From Acidianus brierleyi (GTDB taxonomy: Archaea > Thermoproteota > Thermoprotei_A > Sulfolobales > Sulfolobaceae), in contig NZ_CP029289.2 of the NCBI RefSeq assembly GCF_003201835.2, forward strand, positions 1,302,001 through 1,366,000: a stretch of DNA of 64,000 bases, read 5' to 3'. Both the position numbers and the translations under genes were made by a program. The notes beneath the pieces were generated by a model, which saw nothing but the letters and a program-made list of their open reading frames with translations, had not been told where the DNA came from and did not search any database. Positions 33,448 through 43,478 of this stretch are shown in pieces. Within the stretch, counting starts at the first letter, position 1. Every line of letters starts with the position of its first letter.

Positions 33448-34117
33448 TGACACCACCAGTTGTTCCAGATTCATCTATAAATTTAACATTTGTTATAGTT
33501 ACTCCACCTTCTGTTGATTTAGGAGCTTCTCTAAATGTTATCTTATCTAATGGCTTCAATGGTTTAGTTATTACCACTTCGACTCCATATATACCCATTT
33601 TTAGAGTAGCTATAGCTATTGCCCTATCTACTAATAGATCAAGACTATTTCCTGACTTGTACACAGTACCTTCCTTTAGTTTCTCATATTTAGCTCTTTC
33701 CGATGTTATTTTCCCACTTACTATAACTTCTGCACCCATTGCGCCAGCATTCATTATTCTCCTTATTGTTATAAAAGCTGCCCTCCTAAAGTGATAACCC
33801 TTTTCTAATGTAACTGCAAGCCTAAATGCCATTACTCTAGCATTAAGTTCTGGATTTTCTACATTTGTAACTGTAATTTGCGGATTTTCTAAGTTGAAGA
33901 ATTTTTCCAAGACTTGTGCCAATTGCTTTATAGTTCTACCACCTTTTCCTATTATCATTGCTGGCCTATTAGCATAGATTATAACTCTAGTTCCTATTGG
34001 AGTTTTTATTATATCTGTTCCTGCATATTCTGCCATATAGAATTGCTTAGCTAGATATTCATCTACCATAACTTTTACCATAGATTTTTGTAAAAAATAT
34101 TTCCTAACATTTACCAT
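33428..34117 (-). CDS. rps3: 30S ribosomal protein S3
   Basis: 229 residues: the KH domain GTRVIIYANRPAMIIGKGGR with the GxxG loop, and the C-terminal GAMGAEVIVSGKITSERAKY. uS3 lies at the mRNA entry tunnel. Confidence 0.97.
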   Translation of the reverse strand: MVNVRKYFLQKSMVKVMVDEYLAKQFYMAEYAGTDIIKTPIGTRVIIYANRPAMIIGKGGRTIKQLAQVLEKFFNLENPQITVTNVENPELNARVMAFRLAVTLEKGYHFRRAAFITIRRIMNAGAMGAEVIVSGKITSERAKYEKLKEGTVYKSGNSLDLLVDRAIAIATLKMGIYGVEVVITKPLKPLDKITFREAPKSTEGGVTITNVKFIDESGTTGGVNASQNQ

Positions 34118-34122
34118 TTATA

Positions 34123-34593
34123 TCACACCTCTGCAACTATAACTTCTATATGTGATGTTCTTCTATTTTTTGCAGTAGCTCGCCCAAAAGCTCTAGGCAT
34201 ATATCTTTTCAATATTAACCCTTTATGAGCTGCAATATGAACTATCTTTAGACTATCTGGATCTAGACCTTTTGACACAGCATTAGCTTCAGCATTTTCT
34301 AAAGTTTTAAGAACGTACTTTGCAGCCTTTATAGGATATCTGCCATCTTTAATATGCCATTTAGTTTCTAACCCTGATTTATGTGAGGCTCCAGTAGAAT
34401 ATCTCCAATAAGGTACTGCTTCCTTCTTCTCTATTACCTGGTCCAGATACTTTTTAGCATCTTGCAATTTTTTACCACGAATTGCTTTACATACATTATA
34501 AAGATCTTTAATAGATACTGATACGTTTCTACTTACTGCTTTGCCTTGTTTGGTTTCGTCTATATTTAATAATGGATAATTCCATCCGCTCAT
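34123..34593 (-). CDS. rpl22: 50S ribosomal protein L22
   Basis: 156 residues; ASHKSGLETKWHIKDGRYPIKAA is the archaeal insert, and LKRYMPRAFGRATAKNRRTS is the exit-tunnel hairpin of uL22. Confidence 0.97.
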   Translation of the reverse strand: MSGWNYPLLNIDETKQGKAVSRNVSVSIKDLYNVCKAIRGKKLQDAKKYLDQVIEKKEAVPYWRYSTGASHKSGLETKWHIKDGRYPIKAAKYVLKTLENAEANAVSKGLDPDSLKIVHIAAHKGLILKRYMPRAFGRATAKNRRTSHIEVIVAEV

Positions 34594-34595
34594 TT

Positions 34596-35018
34596 TTATC
34601 CCTTCATAGCTAGGAATAGACTTGATCTTGTAGCCTTTAATCCAGGCTCTCCATGCTCTACTTTCTTTGTGCTTATTGAGAATTCCCCAAGGTAATGGCC
34701 TATCATTTCTGGAACTATCTGAACTTCTACGAATTCTTTACCATTATATATACCGAATTTTAGTCCAACCATTTCAGGCAATATTACCAAATCTCTAACG
34801 TGAGTCTTTATAGTCTTGTCTAAATTACCCTGCCTTCTAAGTTTTCTTATTTTCTCTAGAAGCCTACGTTGATGATTATTAAAGCCTCTAACTAGTGATC
34901 TTCTTTGCCTGGATGGAAGCAATTTTATGAACTCATCCATAGGCATTTCGATTAACTCGTCCAAATTTTTACCTCTATATGTAAACTTTTTCCATTCGGG
35001 CGGAAACTCAATTGACAT
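34596..35018 (-). CDS. rps19: 30S ribosomal protein S19
   Basis: 140 residues; IKTHVRDLVILPEMVGLKFG and the family signature GKEFVEVQIVPEMIGHYLGE, ending KATRSSLFLAMKG. Archaeal uS19 with its N-terminal extension. Confidence 0.97.
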   Translation of the reverse strand: MSIEFPPEWKKFTYRGKNLDELIEMPMDEFIKLLPSRQRRSLVRGFNNHQRRLLEKIRKLRRQGNLDKTIKTHVRDLVILPEMVGLKFGIYNGKEFVEVQIVPEMIGHYLGEFSISTKKVEHGEPGLKATRSSLFLAMKG

Positions 35019-35051
35019 TAAAACTCACTCCTTTTATAAGCTTATAAAATT

Positions 35052-35768
35052 TCACTTTCTTTCCTTCCTCCCTGTTCTTCTAGCTGCTATATGGCCTACT
35101 TTTCTTCCTGGCGGTGCGTTTCTAGATACTGTACTAGATCTACTTACACTAGCATGTAATCCACCACCGTGTGGATGATCTACAACGTTCATTGCTACTC
35201 CTCTAACATGTGGCCATACCTTAGCTTTGACTTTATATTTCCAATAGTTATTCCCTGCTTTTAATAAAGGTTTTTCTAGAGCTCCGCCTCCAGCTATTAC
35301 ACCTATAGTAGCAAGAGCATTATACATAACCTCTTTTATTTTTCCAGAAGGCATTCTAATTAAGACCTTATTTCCAGCTTTACCAACTATTATGGCATAA
35401 GACCCTGCAGACCTAGCATAACGTCCACCATCGCCCCTATATTTTTCTACATTAGAAATCATTGTACCTTCAGGTAAACTTCCAACTTCGACTATATTAC
35501 CCAAGGATGAAGGAGCACCTTTCCCTATTTCTATTTTCTGATTAATAACTAATCCTTGTACAGCTTGAGTGTAAAACGAAGTACCATCTTCTAACTTAAC
35601 TTTAGCCACCGGCGCTAGCATACCAGGATTATGAATTATGTCAATTACTTTGCCTATCTGATATCTAACAACACTAGGATATCTTACCTTTCCAACCCTA
35701 AGCCATCCCGGATTTCTAAAATTTATATTACCTCTTCCAGCTCTTTGTTGTAATAATTTTTTACCCAT
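35052..35768 (-). CDS. rpl2: 50S ribosomal protein L2
   Basis: 238 residues; RGDGGRYARSAGSYAIIVGK and the hallmark VAMNVVDHPHGGGLHASVSR near the peptidyl transferase centre. Its N-terminus GKKLLQQRAGRGNINFRNPG is archaeal uL2. Confidence 0.98.
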   Translation of the reverse strand: MGKKLLQQRAGRGNINFRNPGWLRVGKVRYPSVVRYQIGKVIDIIHNPGMLAPVAKVKLEDGTSFYTQAVQGLVINQKIEIGKGAPSSLGNIVEVGSLPEGTMISNVEKYRGDGGRYARSAGSYAIIVGKAGNKVLIRMPSGKIKEVMYNALATIGVIAGGGALEKPLLKAGNNYWKYKVKAKVWPHVRGVAMNVVDHPHGGGLHASVSRSSTVSRNAPPGRKVGHIAARRTGRKERK

Positions 35769-35780
35769 TTATTATCACCT

Positions 35781-36032
35781 TTATAATATTCCTAATTTAT
35801 GAGCTACATCTAATGCCTTAAATTCTGGTTTTAACTTAATATATGCCTTCTTCTCGCCGGTAGGAGATATACTCACATTTATCTTAGCTACCTTAACGCT
35901 GAACATTTTTTCTATTTCAGACTTTATCTGAGTTTTAGTTGAACTTTTATTTACCACAAGCACTATAGTATTTGTGGATTCTATCAATTTCGTAGCTTTT
36001 TCTGTTGCTAAAGGTTCTATTATTACGCTCAT
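35781..36032 (-). CDS. rpl23: 50S ribosomal protein L23
   Basis: 83 residues, compact uL23: IIEPLATEKATKLIESTNTI and INVSISPTGEKKAYIKLKPE. Located at the exit tunnel and docks SRP and chaperones. Overlaps L4 by 4 bases. Confidence 0.96.
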   Translation of the reverse strand: MSVIIEPLATEKATKLIESTNTIVLVVNKSSTKTQIKSEIEKMFSVKVAKINVSISPTGEKKAYIKLKPEFKALDVAHKLGIL

Positions 36033-36820
36033 AATAATCCACCTAATCTTCTGTTAAGTATATCTAGTGAGCTCTCAGTATATATAGTAAGTCTTCCTGG
36101 CTGAGCACCAGGAGCTAAATGAATAACACTAACAATACCTGCATTAACAACATCAACTCCTGGTATATTTTTAGCTGCTAATAATAGCTTGCTAACATCA
36201 TGCGAAATTATTAGTGGACCTACTGGAATTTTGTATTTTCTTCCTCTCATTTTACCTTTTCCGGCTCTTATCTTTATTCCATCCTTAACTCTATATACGT
36301 CGTCTATAACTTTTATTTTACTTAATACTGATAGTAGCTCTTTTGGTTTACTTATACTTGCTAGCTCGTCAGTTACAACTATAGGTAAATTATCAATAGT
36401 AAATTTATGGCCTCTCGACGTAACAAATAATTTATCTGCAGTAGCTGAAATAGCACTAATAGTAGCTAGTCTTTTCTCCTTCTCATTTATTTCTTCTATA
36501 ATCTTCTCTCTTAATGTGGGTGGGAAAGCAGCCCTACCTCCTACAGTATTGGGTGCTAATGCACCTTCTCCTGTAGTTCTTATTCTAGGAACTCTTGCTA
36601 AACCTAAATTTATTCCGAAACTAGAAGCCGGCGTTCTTTTACCCGCCATAGGATCTCTTGCCTTAGGCTGCAATGATCTTGTAAGTGAAGCATAAAATGC
36701 ACGTCTAATCAAATCTTTTCTTACTGGATAGCTAAAAATTAATGGAAGTTCTATTTCCTTTAAACTACTACCGTCCAAACTCAAAATATTTGATTTCCTT
36801 ACTTGTAATTCATAATACAT
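36029..36820 (-). CDS. rpl4: 50S ribosomal protein L4
   Basis: 263 residues; AKDPMAGKRTPASSF-like loop (QPKARDPMAGKRTPASSFGI) and GGRAAFPPTLREKIIEEINE of archaeal/eukaryotic uL4. Its loop lines the exit tunnel. Confidence 0.97.
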   Translation of the reverse strand: MYYELQVRKSNILSLDGSSLKEIELPLIFSYPVRKDLIRRAFYASLTRSLQPKARDPMAGKRTPASSFGINLGLARVPRIRTTGEGALAPNTVGGRAAFPPTLREKIIEEINEKEKRLATISAISATADKLFVTSRGHKFTIDNLPIVVTDELASISKPKELLSVLSKIKVIDDVYRVKDGIKIRAGKGKMRGRKYKIPVGPLIISHDVSKLLLAAKNIPGVDVVNAGIVSVIHLAPGAQPGRLTIYTESSLDILNRRLGGLL

Positions 36821-36826
36821 TTAATT

Positions 36827-37849
36827 TCACCCTTGCTTACTGTTTAGATCTATATATGTAATGTTTTGTGGTGTAGGAGTTATCTCGTATGGTCTGATTG
36901 CATAACGTAAAAATAAAGGTCTTTTCCTTACGCCTATAGTAGATCCTTTAAGTAAAATATATGTATTCCTAACTTGTCCATATTTAACAAAACCGCCTTT
37001 AGGATTTATCTCATCTATCTTGTCACTTATTTTCAATATAAGCTTATTATATTCAGTTCTTCTATGGAATCCCATTTGCCCAGGCTGAGGAACATAACTA
37101 GGTGTTCCTAAGGAAGGACCCTTCGTACCTACTTTCCTACTTCCTTTCCTATGCTTATGCCATCTAGGTAATTCCTGTACGCTATATCTTTTTACAACCC
37201 CTTCAAAGCCTTTACCTTTTGTTACACCTATTATATCAATTAATTGGCCTTCTTTGAGCACAGAATTCACTGTCATGGGCTTACCCAGTATACTTAGAGC
37301 ATAATCTAATTGAGCATTTAAAGTTCCTCCACCTATTTGAATTTCTGTAATGTCTGGAGTCTTCTTACCCAACGCAGGTACTAGTTTAGGTTGAGTTGCA
37401 ACAATTAGCCTTAAAAATAATAAATTATTTATGTTATCCTTTATCTTATTTAGGAAAGCGCTTTGCTTTTCTGAATTTATCTTTATATTCCTTATTCTTC
37501 TTTCCAAATGTATATCAGAAGGCAAATTTGCCCAATATTCTGTAATGCTAGCAGGTTCTCCTTTACTAGTTATTCCATATGCCTTTATTGCTAAAGGAAG
37601 TATTGGAGGAGTTTCTATAACAGTAGATGGCACGAATATTTCCTTGCCAAAATTATCAGATCCTCTCGTATTATCTATCATATAAACATGAGTCATTCCT
37701 ACCTTGTATCCTACAAATCCTAATAACGTCGGATTCTCATAGTTAACTATTGGCCAAGATCTAGGAGTAGGCAAGATTTCTTCTGCCCTTTTCCTAGGTC
37801 TTAGACCTGAGGAACCTCTTCTAGGTGATGCAAGCTTACGATGTCCCAA
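36827..37849 (-). CDS. rpl3: 50S ribosomal protein L3
   Basis: 340 residues; MGHRKLASPRRGSSGLRPRK start and the signature QPGQMGFHRRTEYNKLILKI. The start is TTG, since an in-frame TAG lies two codons upstream. First gene of the S10/spc-like operon, with its own TATA element ahead of it. Confidence 0.97.
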   Translation of the reverse strand: MGHRKLASPRRGSSGLRPRKRAEEILPTPRSWPIVNYENPTLLGFVGYKVGMTHVYMIDNTRGSDNFGKEIFVPSTVIETPPILPLAIKAYGITSKGEPASITEYWANLPSDIHLERRIRNIKINSEKQSAFLNKIKDNINNLLFLRLIVATQPKLVPALGKKTPDITEIQIGGGTLNAQLDYALSILGKPMTVNSVLKEGQLIDIIGVTKGKGFEGVVKRYSVQELPRWHKHRKGSRKVGTKGPSLGTPSYVPQPGQMGFHRRTEYNKLILKISDKIDEINPKGGFVKYGQVRNTYILLKGSTIGVRKRPLFLRYAIRPYEITPTPQNITYIDLNSKQG

Positions 37850-37886
37850 TCCCTATCCCCTTTTCTCTTATTCCATGCTTCTCGCT

Positions 37887-37898
37887 GGTTATAAATGT
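37887..37898 (-). promoter_or_regulatory. promoter of the ribosomal protein operon (L3)
   Basis: Minus strand ACATTTATAACC is a good TATA box. It lies right after the stop of the SPOUT gene and about 40 bp before the L3 TTG, allowing a short leader of some 15-20 nt that includes a purine-rich GGGGATAGGGA. Confidence 0.5.
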
Positions 37899-37900
37899 AT

Positions 37901-38638
37901 CTATTCTATTATAAGATTTAAAATGGAAAGCGAAGATATTAGAGCCTCTTCTGTCCTAATATCTGATACACCTTGTTTTGGAATAAAGTTATATGACTTA
38001 ATAAGAAATTCTAAGCCTAATGTATTTAGTAAATTCCCCTTAGGCGGCCCAATTAATAGAGTTATCCCATTTTTTTCATATAAATCATTTATTTCTCTTT
38101 TATGCAAAAAAGGGTCTTTCCCATTTCTACTACCTATTATCAAATTCTTTTTGGTTTTTATGCTGTCTAAATCACATTTTATGAGTTTAAATCCAGAATA
38201 ATATATATAAGGATATTTTATATAGTCAAGTTCAACTGAATCCAAGATTAATACTGAAGAATCTTTTATATTTAAGTTACGCTTAAGACCAAAATCTCCT
38301 CCTTTACCTATCCTAACTTCGCCTTCTGTTGGTAATCTATGCACAATATGAGAATAAATATTCATTGGAGATAGTAAGCCAACCTTACTAAGTTCTTTTT
38401 GTCTTGGAATTGTTCTCTTTAAATATGGAGGTAATATGGCATAATCAAAGATCTTTCTTATAATATTATACAATTTGGGTGAGTCATTAATAATATATAA
38501 TTTAGATACTCTAAATATTAGAAGATATCTAAAAATTTCAGAAACTTTAAGAGTCACCTCTTCTATTGACGATTCAACACTTAATATGGAAGAAAATAAG
38601 GCTACATTTAGTTCCTTTCTCCTTGGAAATTCAAACAT
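37901..38638 (-). CDS. SPOUT-family RNA methyltransferase (COG2106-like)
   Basis: 245 residues. The N-terminal strand-helix ELNVALFSSILSVESSIEEV and the C-terminal trefoil-knot segment TLLIGPPKGNLLNTLG followed by IPKQGVSDIRTEEALISSLS fit the archaeal COG2106 SPOUT group, commonly found upstream of L3. The probable activity is rRNA methylation with S-adenosylmethionine. Two bases separate it from ileS. Confidence 0.8.
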   Translation of the reverse strand: MFEFPRRKELNVALFSSILSVESSIEEVTLKVSEIFRYLLIFRVSKLYIINDSPKLYNIIRKIFDYAILPPYLKRTIPRQKELSKVGLLSPMNIYSHIVHRLPTEGEVRIGKGGDFGLKRNLNIKDSSVLILDSVELDYIKYPYIYYSGFKLIKCDLDSIKTKKNLIIGSRNGKDPFLHKREINDLYEKNGITLLIGPPKGNLLNTLGLEFLIKSYNFIPKQGVSDIRTEEALISSLSILNLIIE

Positions 38639-38640
38639 TG

Positions 38641-41600
38641 TTAAACCTTTTTTATTCCAATTGTATATTTCTCATCCTCAATATCCCAATCATTGATAAG
38701 TTCGCCTTCTATTTTATTAGTTACAACATCTACGGCTCTTGTTTCAGACTTTATATAATCTTTCCACTTGTTTATGATCGAATATTTATCTTCTGGAGAT
38801 TGTATATAAACTAGTATATTATCTAGAACATTAAGATTCATACTCTTTCTCATAAACTGGATTCTTCTTATTAAATCTCTGATTATGCCCTCCTCTTCCT
38901 CTTCTTTACTCAATTCTTTACTTATTGCTATAGCACCTTTATCAAATCGTGCAATAGTATATCCCTCAATTACAGATTCCCTTATAGTAACATGAGTTAA
39001 ATTGAGTGAAACCTCAGTACCGTCTAACATAAAGGTATGAGTTCCCTTTTCAAGAATATCTTTTGCTACTATCTCTGAATTTTGATTAATATATTGTACT
39101 ATTTTAGGCGTATTTTGTCTAAATTCTTTGCCTATAGATCCTGAATTTGGATCAGCAACAACTTTACTAAATGACTTAAGGGACTCTATCCCCATTATCT
39201 CTAAGTTTTTCACATTAAGAGTAGATTTTAGAATGTCAGTAACCAGACCTATAGACTTTATATCATTTTCAGAATTTAGAAATACGTACGCAGATTTTAA
39301 CGGCCATCTTAATTTTATACCAGCACGAGCTCTAGCATTTAAACCTGCTTCGTTTATCTCTTTAACTAAATTTATAGCATATTCAAGCTCGTCATTTATT
39401 AATTCGTTTTGAGCTTCCGGTATTGACTCCATACTTACTGATAATTTGCCATTTATTACAAACTCCTTGTATATTTTCTCTGCGGTATAGGGAATGACTG
39501 ACGATGCTAAAATTATCCAGTTTTTCAGAATATAATACAATATATAATACATTGCTATTTTAGATGGGTCGTTAGACTCTATCCATGCTCTATTCCTTAT
39601 TAGCCTTAAGTAGAATCTACTTACATCGTCCACTAAAAACTGAATTATAGCATTAGCTAGCTCATGAACTTTATAATATTTCATAGACTCTTTTATTCCT
39701 TTCAATACTCTATTAAATCTAGAAAGTATCCAGTAATCTTCTATCTTTAGAGCATTTTTTATATCATTAAACGTATATTTTTCTGGATTAAAATTATCTA
39801 AACTCATATACATACTTGCAAAAACATAAACATTCCAGACTACTTGTAAATCACGCTTTGTTAGTTCTATAGATTTCCAAGAAAATTTGGCGTCTTCCCA
39901 TGTAGTATTCTTTAATAGCCATAGTCTTAAAACATCTCTTCCATATTTATCTATAACGACTGAAGGTTCTACATAATTACCTAAACTTTTGTGCATTTCT
40001 CTTCCTTGTTCGTCTAGCATAAATCCGTGGACTAATACCGATTTGTATGGAGCCTTATCATCTAATATAACCCCAGATCTTAACAAACTAAAGAACCAGC
40101 CTCTAAGCTGATCATGCCCTTCTAGAACTAGATCCACAGGAGACAATTTTTCCCATTTTTCTTTCCAATTTTCGCCCAAACTAGCAAAGAACGCTACACC
40201 GCTATCAAACCATACGTCAGCTACATCAGGAACTCTATAAGCTTCTTCACCGCATATAGGGCACTTTAACTTAACATTATCTATCCACGGCTTATGAAGA
40301 TCATTAGGAACACTGTCTATTGCTAACTTCTTTAATTCTTCCACACTACCTACGACAGTTACATGATTATTCTTACAAATCCAGATTGGTAAAGGATTTC
40401 CCCAAAATCTCTGTCTACTTATTACCCAATCTCTAAGTTCTTTTACCATGTTACCTATTCTCGTCTTACCCCAATCAGGAATCCACTCTACATTATTTAT
40501 CTCATTTAATAATTCCTGTTTTACCTTGGTTACCTTAATAAACCATTGTTGAATAGCCCTTAATATTAAAGGAGTCTTACATCTCCAGCATATTGGATAT
40601 CTGTGAACAATCTTCGTACTAATTAATAATGCGTTTCTAGCTTTTAGGTCTTCAATTATTTCTATTGAAGCATCCCTAACATATTTACCCTTATACTTTC
40701 CTGCTTGTTCTGTCATATTTCCTCTATCATCTACTAACATAACTATTGGGGAACCGATTCTTTTTCCTAAATCAAAGTCTACATCTCCGTGACCAGGAGC
40801 TGAGTGAACTAATCCAGTACCGTCTTCTAAACTCACTAAATTTCCTCCATCTACTACTTTATGATATGCATCTAGATTATTTTGTGCAGGTACAAGATCT
40901 TTTAATGGATTCTCGTAATTGAGGCCTAGTAATTCCTCTCCTTTATACACTTTTAATACTTTATAATTGGAAATCTTAGCTTCAGTCATTACGTTCTTTA
41001 CTCTCTCTTCAGCTATTACATAGATCTCATTGCCTACCTCAACATCGGCATAATTATAATCCTTATTTATCATAACAAAGACATTAGCAGGTAACGTCCA
41101 AGGCGTAGTTGTCCATATTATTAGATACCTATTATTTTGACCTTTTATCTTAAACTTCACATAAATTGATGGATCTTCTTGGTCCCTATATTCGGATACT
41201 TCATAGTCAGATAATGTAGTCTCACAACGCGGACACCAATGAAGAACCTCTACGTCTTTTTCTAATAGTCCTTTTTCATAGGCTTTCTTTACAATTGCCC
41301 AAGAATTACTTATGTATGTGCTATCAAGAGTATAGTAAGGTTTATTCCAATCCATGAAAACTCCTATATTCATGAAATTTTGCGTCATAGAAGACGCATT
41401 TTTCAATGCAAAATCTTTACACAATGAAACAAACTTATCTACGCCCACTTTGTCTATAATATCTTGCTTTTTAGTTATCCCTAGTTGCTTTTCTACCGCA
41501 ACTTCTATAGGAAGACCATGCGTATCATAACCAGGCTGATCGTAAACTCTAAAACCACTGAGTCTTTCATATCGTAAAATACAGTCTTTTATCACTTTAT

Positions 41601-41814
41601 TCCATATAGTTCCTATATGTGGTATAGGAGCAGATGGATAAGGAGGACCATCTATAAATAGGAACTTAGTCTTATTCTGAGAATTATATTCCTTTAACTT
41701 CGAATATACATTAGCTTTACTCCAAAAATCTATTATCTCGTTCTCTATTTCTTTTAAATCAAATTTATTTTCTAAAGGCCTTATTGAGGATAATTCGGTC
41801 CACCTACCTACTAT
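38641..41814 (-). CDS. ileS: isoleucyl-tRNA synthetase
   Basis: A class I synthetase. The reading frame is open from 41826 and encodes all expected parts: VGRWTELSSIRPLENKFDLK, the HIGH-like PYPSAPIPHIGTIWNK, the editing domain, EMHKSLGN as the KMSKS loop, and the anticodon domain. There is no ATG, GTG or TTG between the in-frame stop (41827-41829) and the HIGH motif. The first canonical start (GTG 41595) would remove that motif. I place the start at ATA 41814 by homology of VGRW; a TATA-like TTTTTAAAG near 41831 would put the transcript start nearly there. Confidence 0.9.
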   Translation of the reverse strand: MVGRWTELSSIRPLENKFDLKEIENEIIDFWSKANVYSKLKEYNSQNKTKFLFIDGPPYPSAPIPHIGTIWNKVIKDCILRYERLSGFRVYDQPGYDTHGLPIEVAVEKQLGITKKQDIIDKVGVDKFVSLCKDFALKNASSMTQNFMNIGVFMDWNKPYYTLDSTYISNSWAIVKKAYEKGLLEKDVEVLHWCPRCETTLSDYEVSEYRDQEDPSIYVKFKIKGQNNRYLIIWTTTPWTLPANVFVMINKDYNYADVEVGNEIYVIAEERVKNVMTEAKISNYKVLKVYKGEELLGLNYENPLKDLVPAQNNLDAYHKVVDGGNLVSLEDGTGLVHSAPGHGDVDFDLGKRIGSPIVMLVDDRGNMTEQAGKYKGKYVRDASIEIIEDLKARNALLISTKIVHRYPICWRCKTPLILRAIQQWFIKVTKVKQELLNEINNVEWIPDWGKTRIGNMVKELRDWVISRQRFWGNPLPIWICKNNHVTVVGSVEELKKLAIDSVPNDLHKPWIDNVKLKCPICGEEAYRVPDVADVWFDSGVAFFASLGENWKEKWEKLSPVDLVLEGHDQLRGWFFSLLRSGVILDDKAPYKSVLVHGFMLDEQGREMHKSLGNYVEPSVVIDKYGRDVLRLWLLKNTTWEDAKFSWKSIELTKRDLQVVWNVYVFASMYMSLDNFNPEKYTFNDIKNALKIEDYWILSRFNRVLKGIKESMKYYKVHELANAIIQFLVDDVSRFYLRLIRNRAWIESNDPSKIAMYYILYYILKNWIILASSVIPYTAEKIYKEFVINGKLSVSMESIPEAQNELINDELEYAINLVKEINEAGLNARARAGIKLRWPLKSAYVFLNSENDIKSIGLVTDILKSTLNVKNLEIMGIESLKSFSKVVADPNSGSIGKEFRQNTPKIVQYINQNSEIVAKDILEKGTHTFMLDGTEVSLNLTHVTIRESVIEGYTIARFDKGAIAISKELSKEEEEEGIIRDLIRRIQFMRKSMNLNVLDNILVYIQSPEDKYSIINKWKDYIKSETRAVDVVTNKIEGELINDWDIEDEKYTIGIKKV

Positions 41815-41860
41815 TACTGCTAAGCTTTAAAAATATGACTCAATAATTGAGCAAATGAGA

Positions 41861-42871
41861 TCACTTAATCCTTTGATATATTACGTCAGACATTTGGCTA
41901 AGCTTAGTGTTACCTCCTACATCAATCGTAGTATATTTATTCTCACTATATACTGAAATTATAGAATCTAGCAAAGAATTAGATGCTTTTAGATATCTAT
42001 TATCTTTAGATTTATCATATAGATATTCGAATAACATTGACACAGATAAGAGAAATGCCGTCGGATTAGCTATATCTTTCCCAGCTATGTCAAACGCGGC
42101 TCCGTGAACTGGCTCGAATAAAGCTTTATTATCGCCTATATTAGCAGAAGGAGCTAAACCTAAACTACCTGCTATTTGTGCTGCTTCGTCACTTAAAATA
42201 TCGCCATAAACATTAGTCGTTACTATAACATCAAACATGTTAGGATTTCTAACTAGATTAGCGGCAGCAGCGTCAACATACATTTCATTATACTCTATTC
42301 CCTTAATGACATTTCTGCAAGCTTTTGCAAAAAGCCCATCCGTAATTCTCATTACATTGGCTTTATGTACACATGTAACTTTCTTTTTACGTTTAACAGC
42401 ATAGTTTAGAGCAACATGAGCTATTCTCTCAGAAGCTTTTCTGGTTATTATTTTCATTCCTACTGCAGAATCGTTATCTATTAAGTACTCATATCCCTTA
42501 TATAGATCTTCAGTATTTTCTCTAACTATGAGGATATCTACATTGCTATATTTAGACTGAACGTTAGGCAAAGTCTTTGCTGGTCTTATGTTAGCGTACA
42601 TATCATACATTTGCCGTAGTTTAACTACTACGTCCATAGCACTTTCGCCTACTGGCCCCTTTAAAATTACATCAGCCTTATTGATTACATCTATAGTCTG
42701 CTGAGGCAACGCTGTACCATATTTAGCTAAAGCCGAATCACCTGCTTCAACTTCAATTATATCTATCTTAAGATCATAGTTCTCTATTAATTTTCCTAAA
42801 ATTCTCTTGCTAGCGTTTACTATTTCAGGTCCTACACCATCTCCTGGGATTAACGCTAATATAAAGCTCAT
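41861..42871 (-). CDS. leuB: 3-isopropylmalate dehydrogenase (beta-decarboxylating family)
   Basis: 336 residues; LALIPGDGVGPEIV nucleotide entry, LRQMYDMYANIRPAKTLP with the substrate arginines, VRENTEDLYKG, VTCVHKANVMRITDG, and the metal-binding NVYGDILSDEAAQIAGSLG. Very close to the Sulfolobus tokodaii LeuB type. Catalyses NAD-dependent oxidative decarboxylation in leucine synthesis. Homoisocitrate or isocitrate as substrate is less likely but not excluded. Confidence 0.88.
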   Translation of the reverse strand: MSFILALIPGDGVGPEIVNASKRILGKLIENYDLKIDIIEVEAGDSALAKYGTALPQQTIDVINKADVILKGPVGESAMDVVVKLRQMYDMYANIRPAKTLPNVQSKYSNVDILIVRENTEDLYKGYEYLIDNDSAVGMKIITRKASERIAHVALNYAVKRKKKVTCVHKANVMRITDGLFAKACRNVIKGIEYNEMYVDAAAANLVRNPNMFDVIVTTNVYGDILSDEAAQIAGSLGLAPSANIGDNKALFEPVHGAAFDIAGKDIANPTAFLLSVSMLFEYLYDKSKDNRYLKASNSLLDSIISVYSENKYTTIDVGGNTKLSQMSDVIYQRIK

Positions 42872-42883
42872 AATGGAGAATAG

Positions 42884-43477
42884 CTATTCTAATTTATAAC
42901 CTTTAGAGACTATCTTATTTTCCAGATCTCTTATTATATCTTCCATATCTGGTGAAAGTCTTTTAGAAGTTTTCAATTCATAGTTTATTATATTAAGTAA
43001 TTTCAATACTTCCTTATTTGGCAAAATATCTAATCTTGTAAAATGAACTAGTGCATCTATTAGTAATGAGTATCCTCTACTAAATCCTCTATGCACATTA
43101 CTTCCAATTTCTATACTATATGGATCTAATAGAAATATACTAGGATTATCGTTATTTAATTTTATACACTTAGCAAATATTATTTCGTATATCGATTCAT
43201 CATTTATTATAGGTAAGGCATTTTTTATGGTATAATTTATATTGCCAAATAGAGAATTGTAAAATATTCGCGGATTGTCTGTAATATGAATAGAGCACTT
43301 AGGAATTTTTGATATATTTGAATATGTTAAAGTATTTCTATATATTTTAGCCGAAATATTATCTCCCTCTCTTATAATTCCTATTGGAGATAAATTATTC
43401 AAAACGCCAGTACTACCTAAAATACTCTCATAAACGCCATCTTTTGGAAAAATATCTTTAATATTAATTTGGATCAT
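42884..43477 (-). CDS. DUF447 family flavoprotein-like protein
   Basis: 197 residues with a split-barrel-like N-terminal half (LNNLSPIGIIREGDNISAKI then YRNTLTYSNISKIPKCSIHI) and a helical C-terminus. Matches the archaeal DUF447 family, FMN-binding in known structures, function unknown. It lies upstream of leuB on the same strand. Its ATG is one base from the ATG of the divergent peptidase gene. Confidence 0.72.
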   Translation of the reverse strand: MIQINIKDIFPKDGVYESILGSTGVLNNLSPIGIIREGDNISAKIYRNTLTYSNISKIPKCSIHITDNPRIFYNSLFGNINYTIKNALPIINDESIYEIIFAKCIKLNNDNPSIFLLDPYSIEIGSNVHRGFSRGYSLLIDALVHFTRLDILPNKEVLKLLNIINYELKTSKRLSPDMEDIIRDLENKIVSKGYKLE

Positions 43478-43478
43478 T

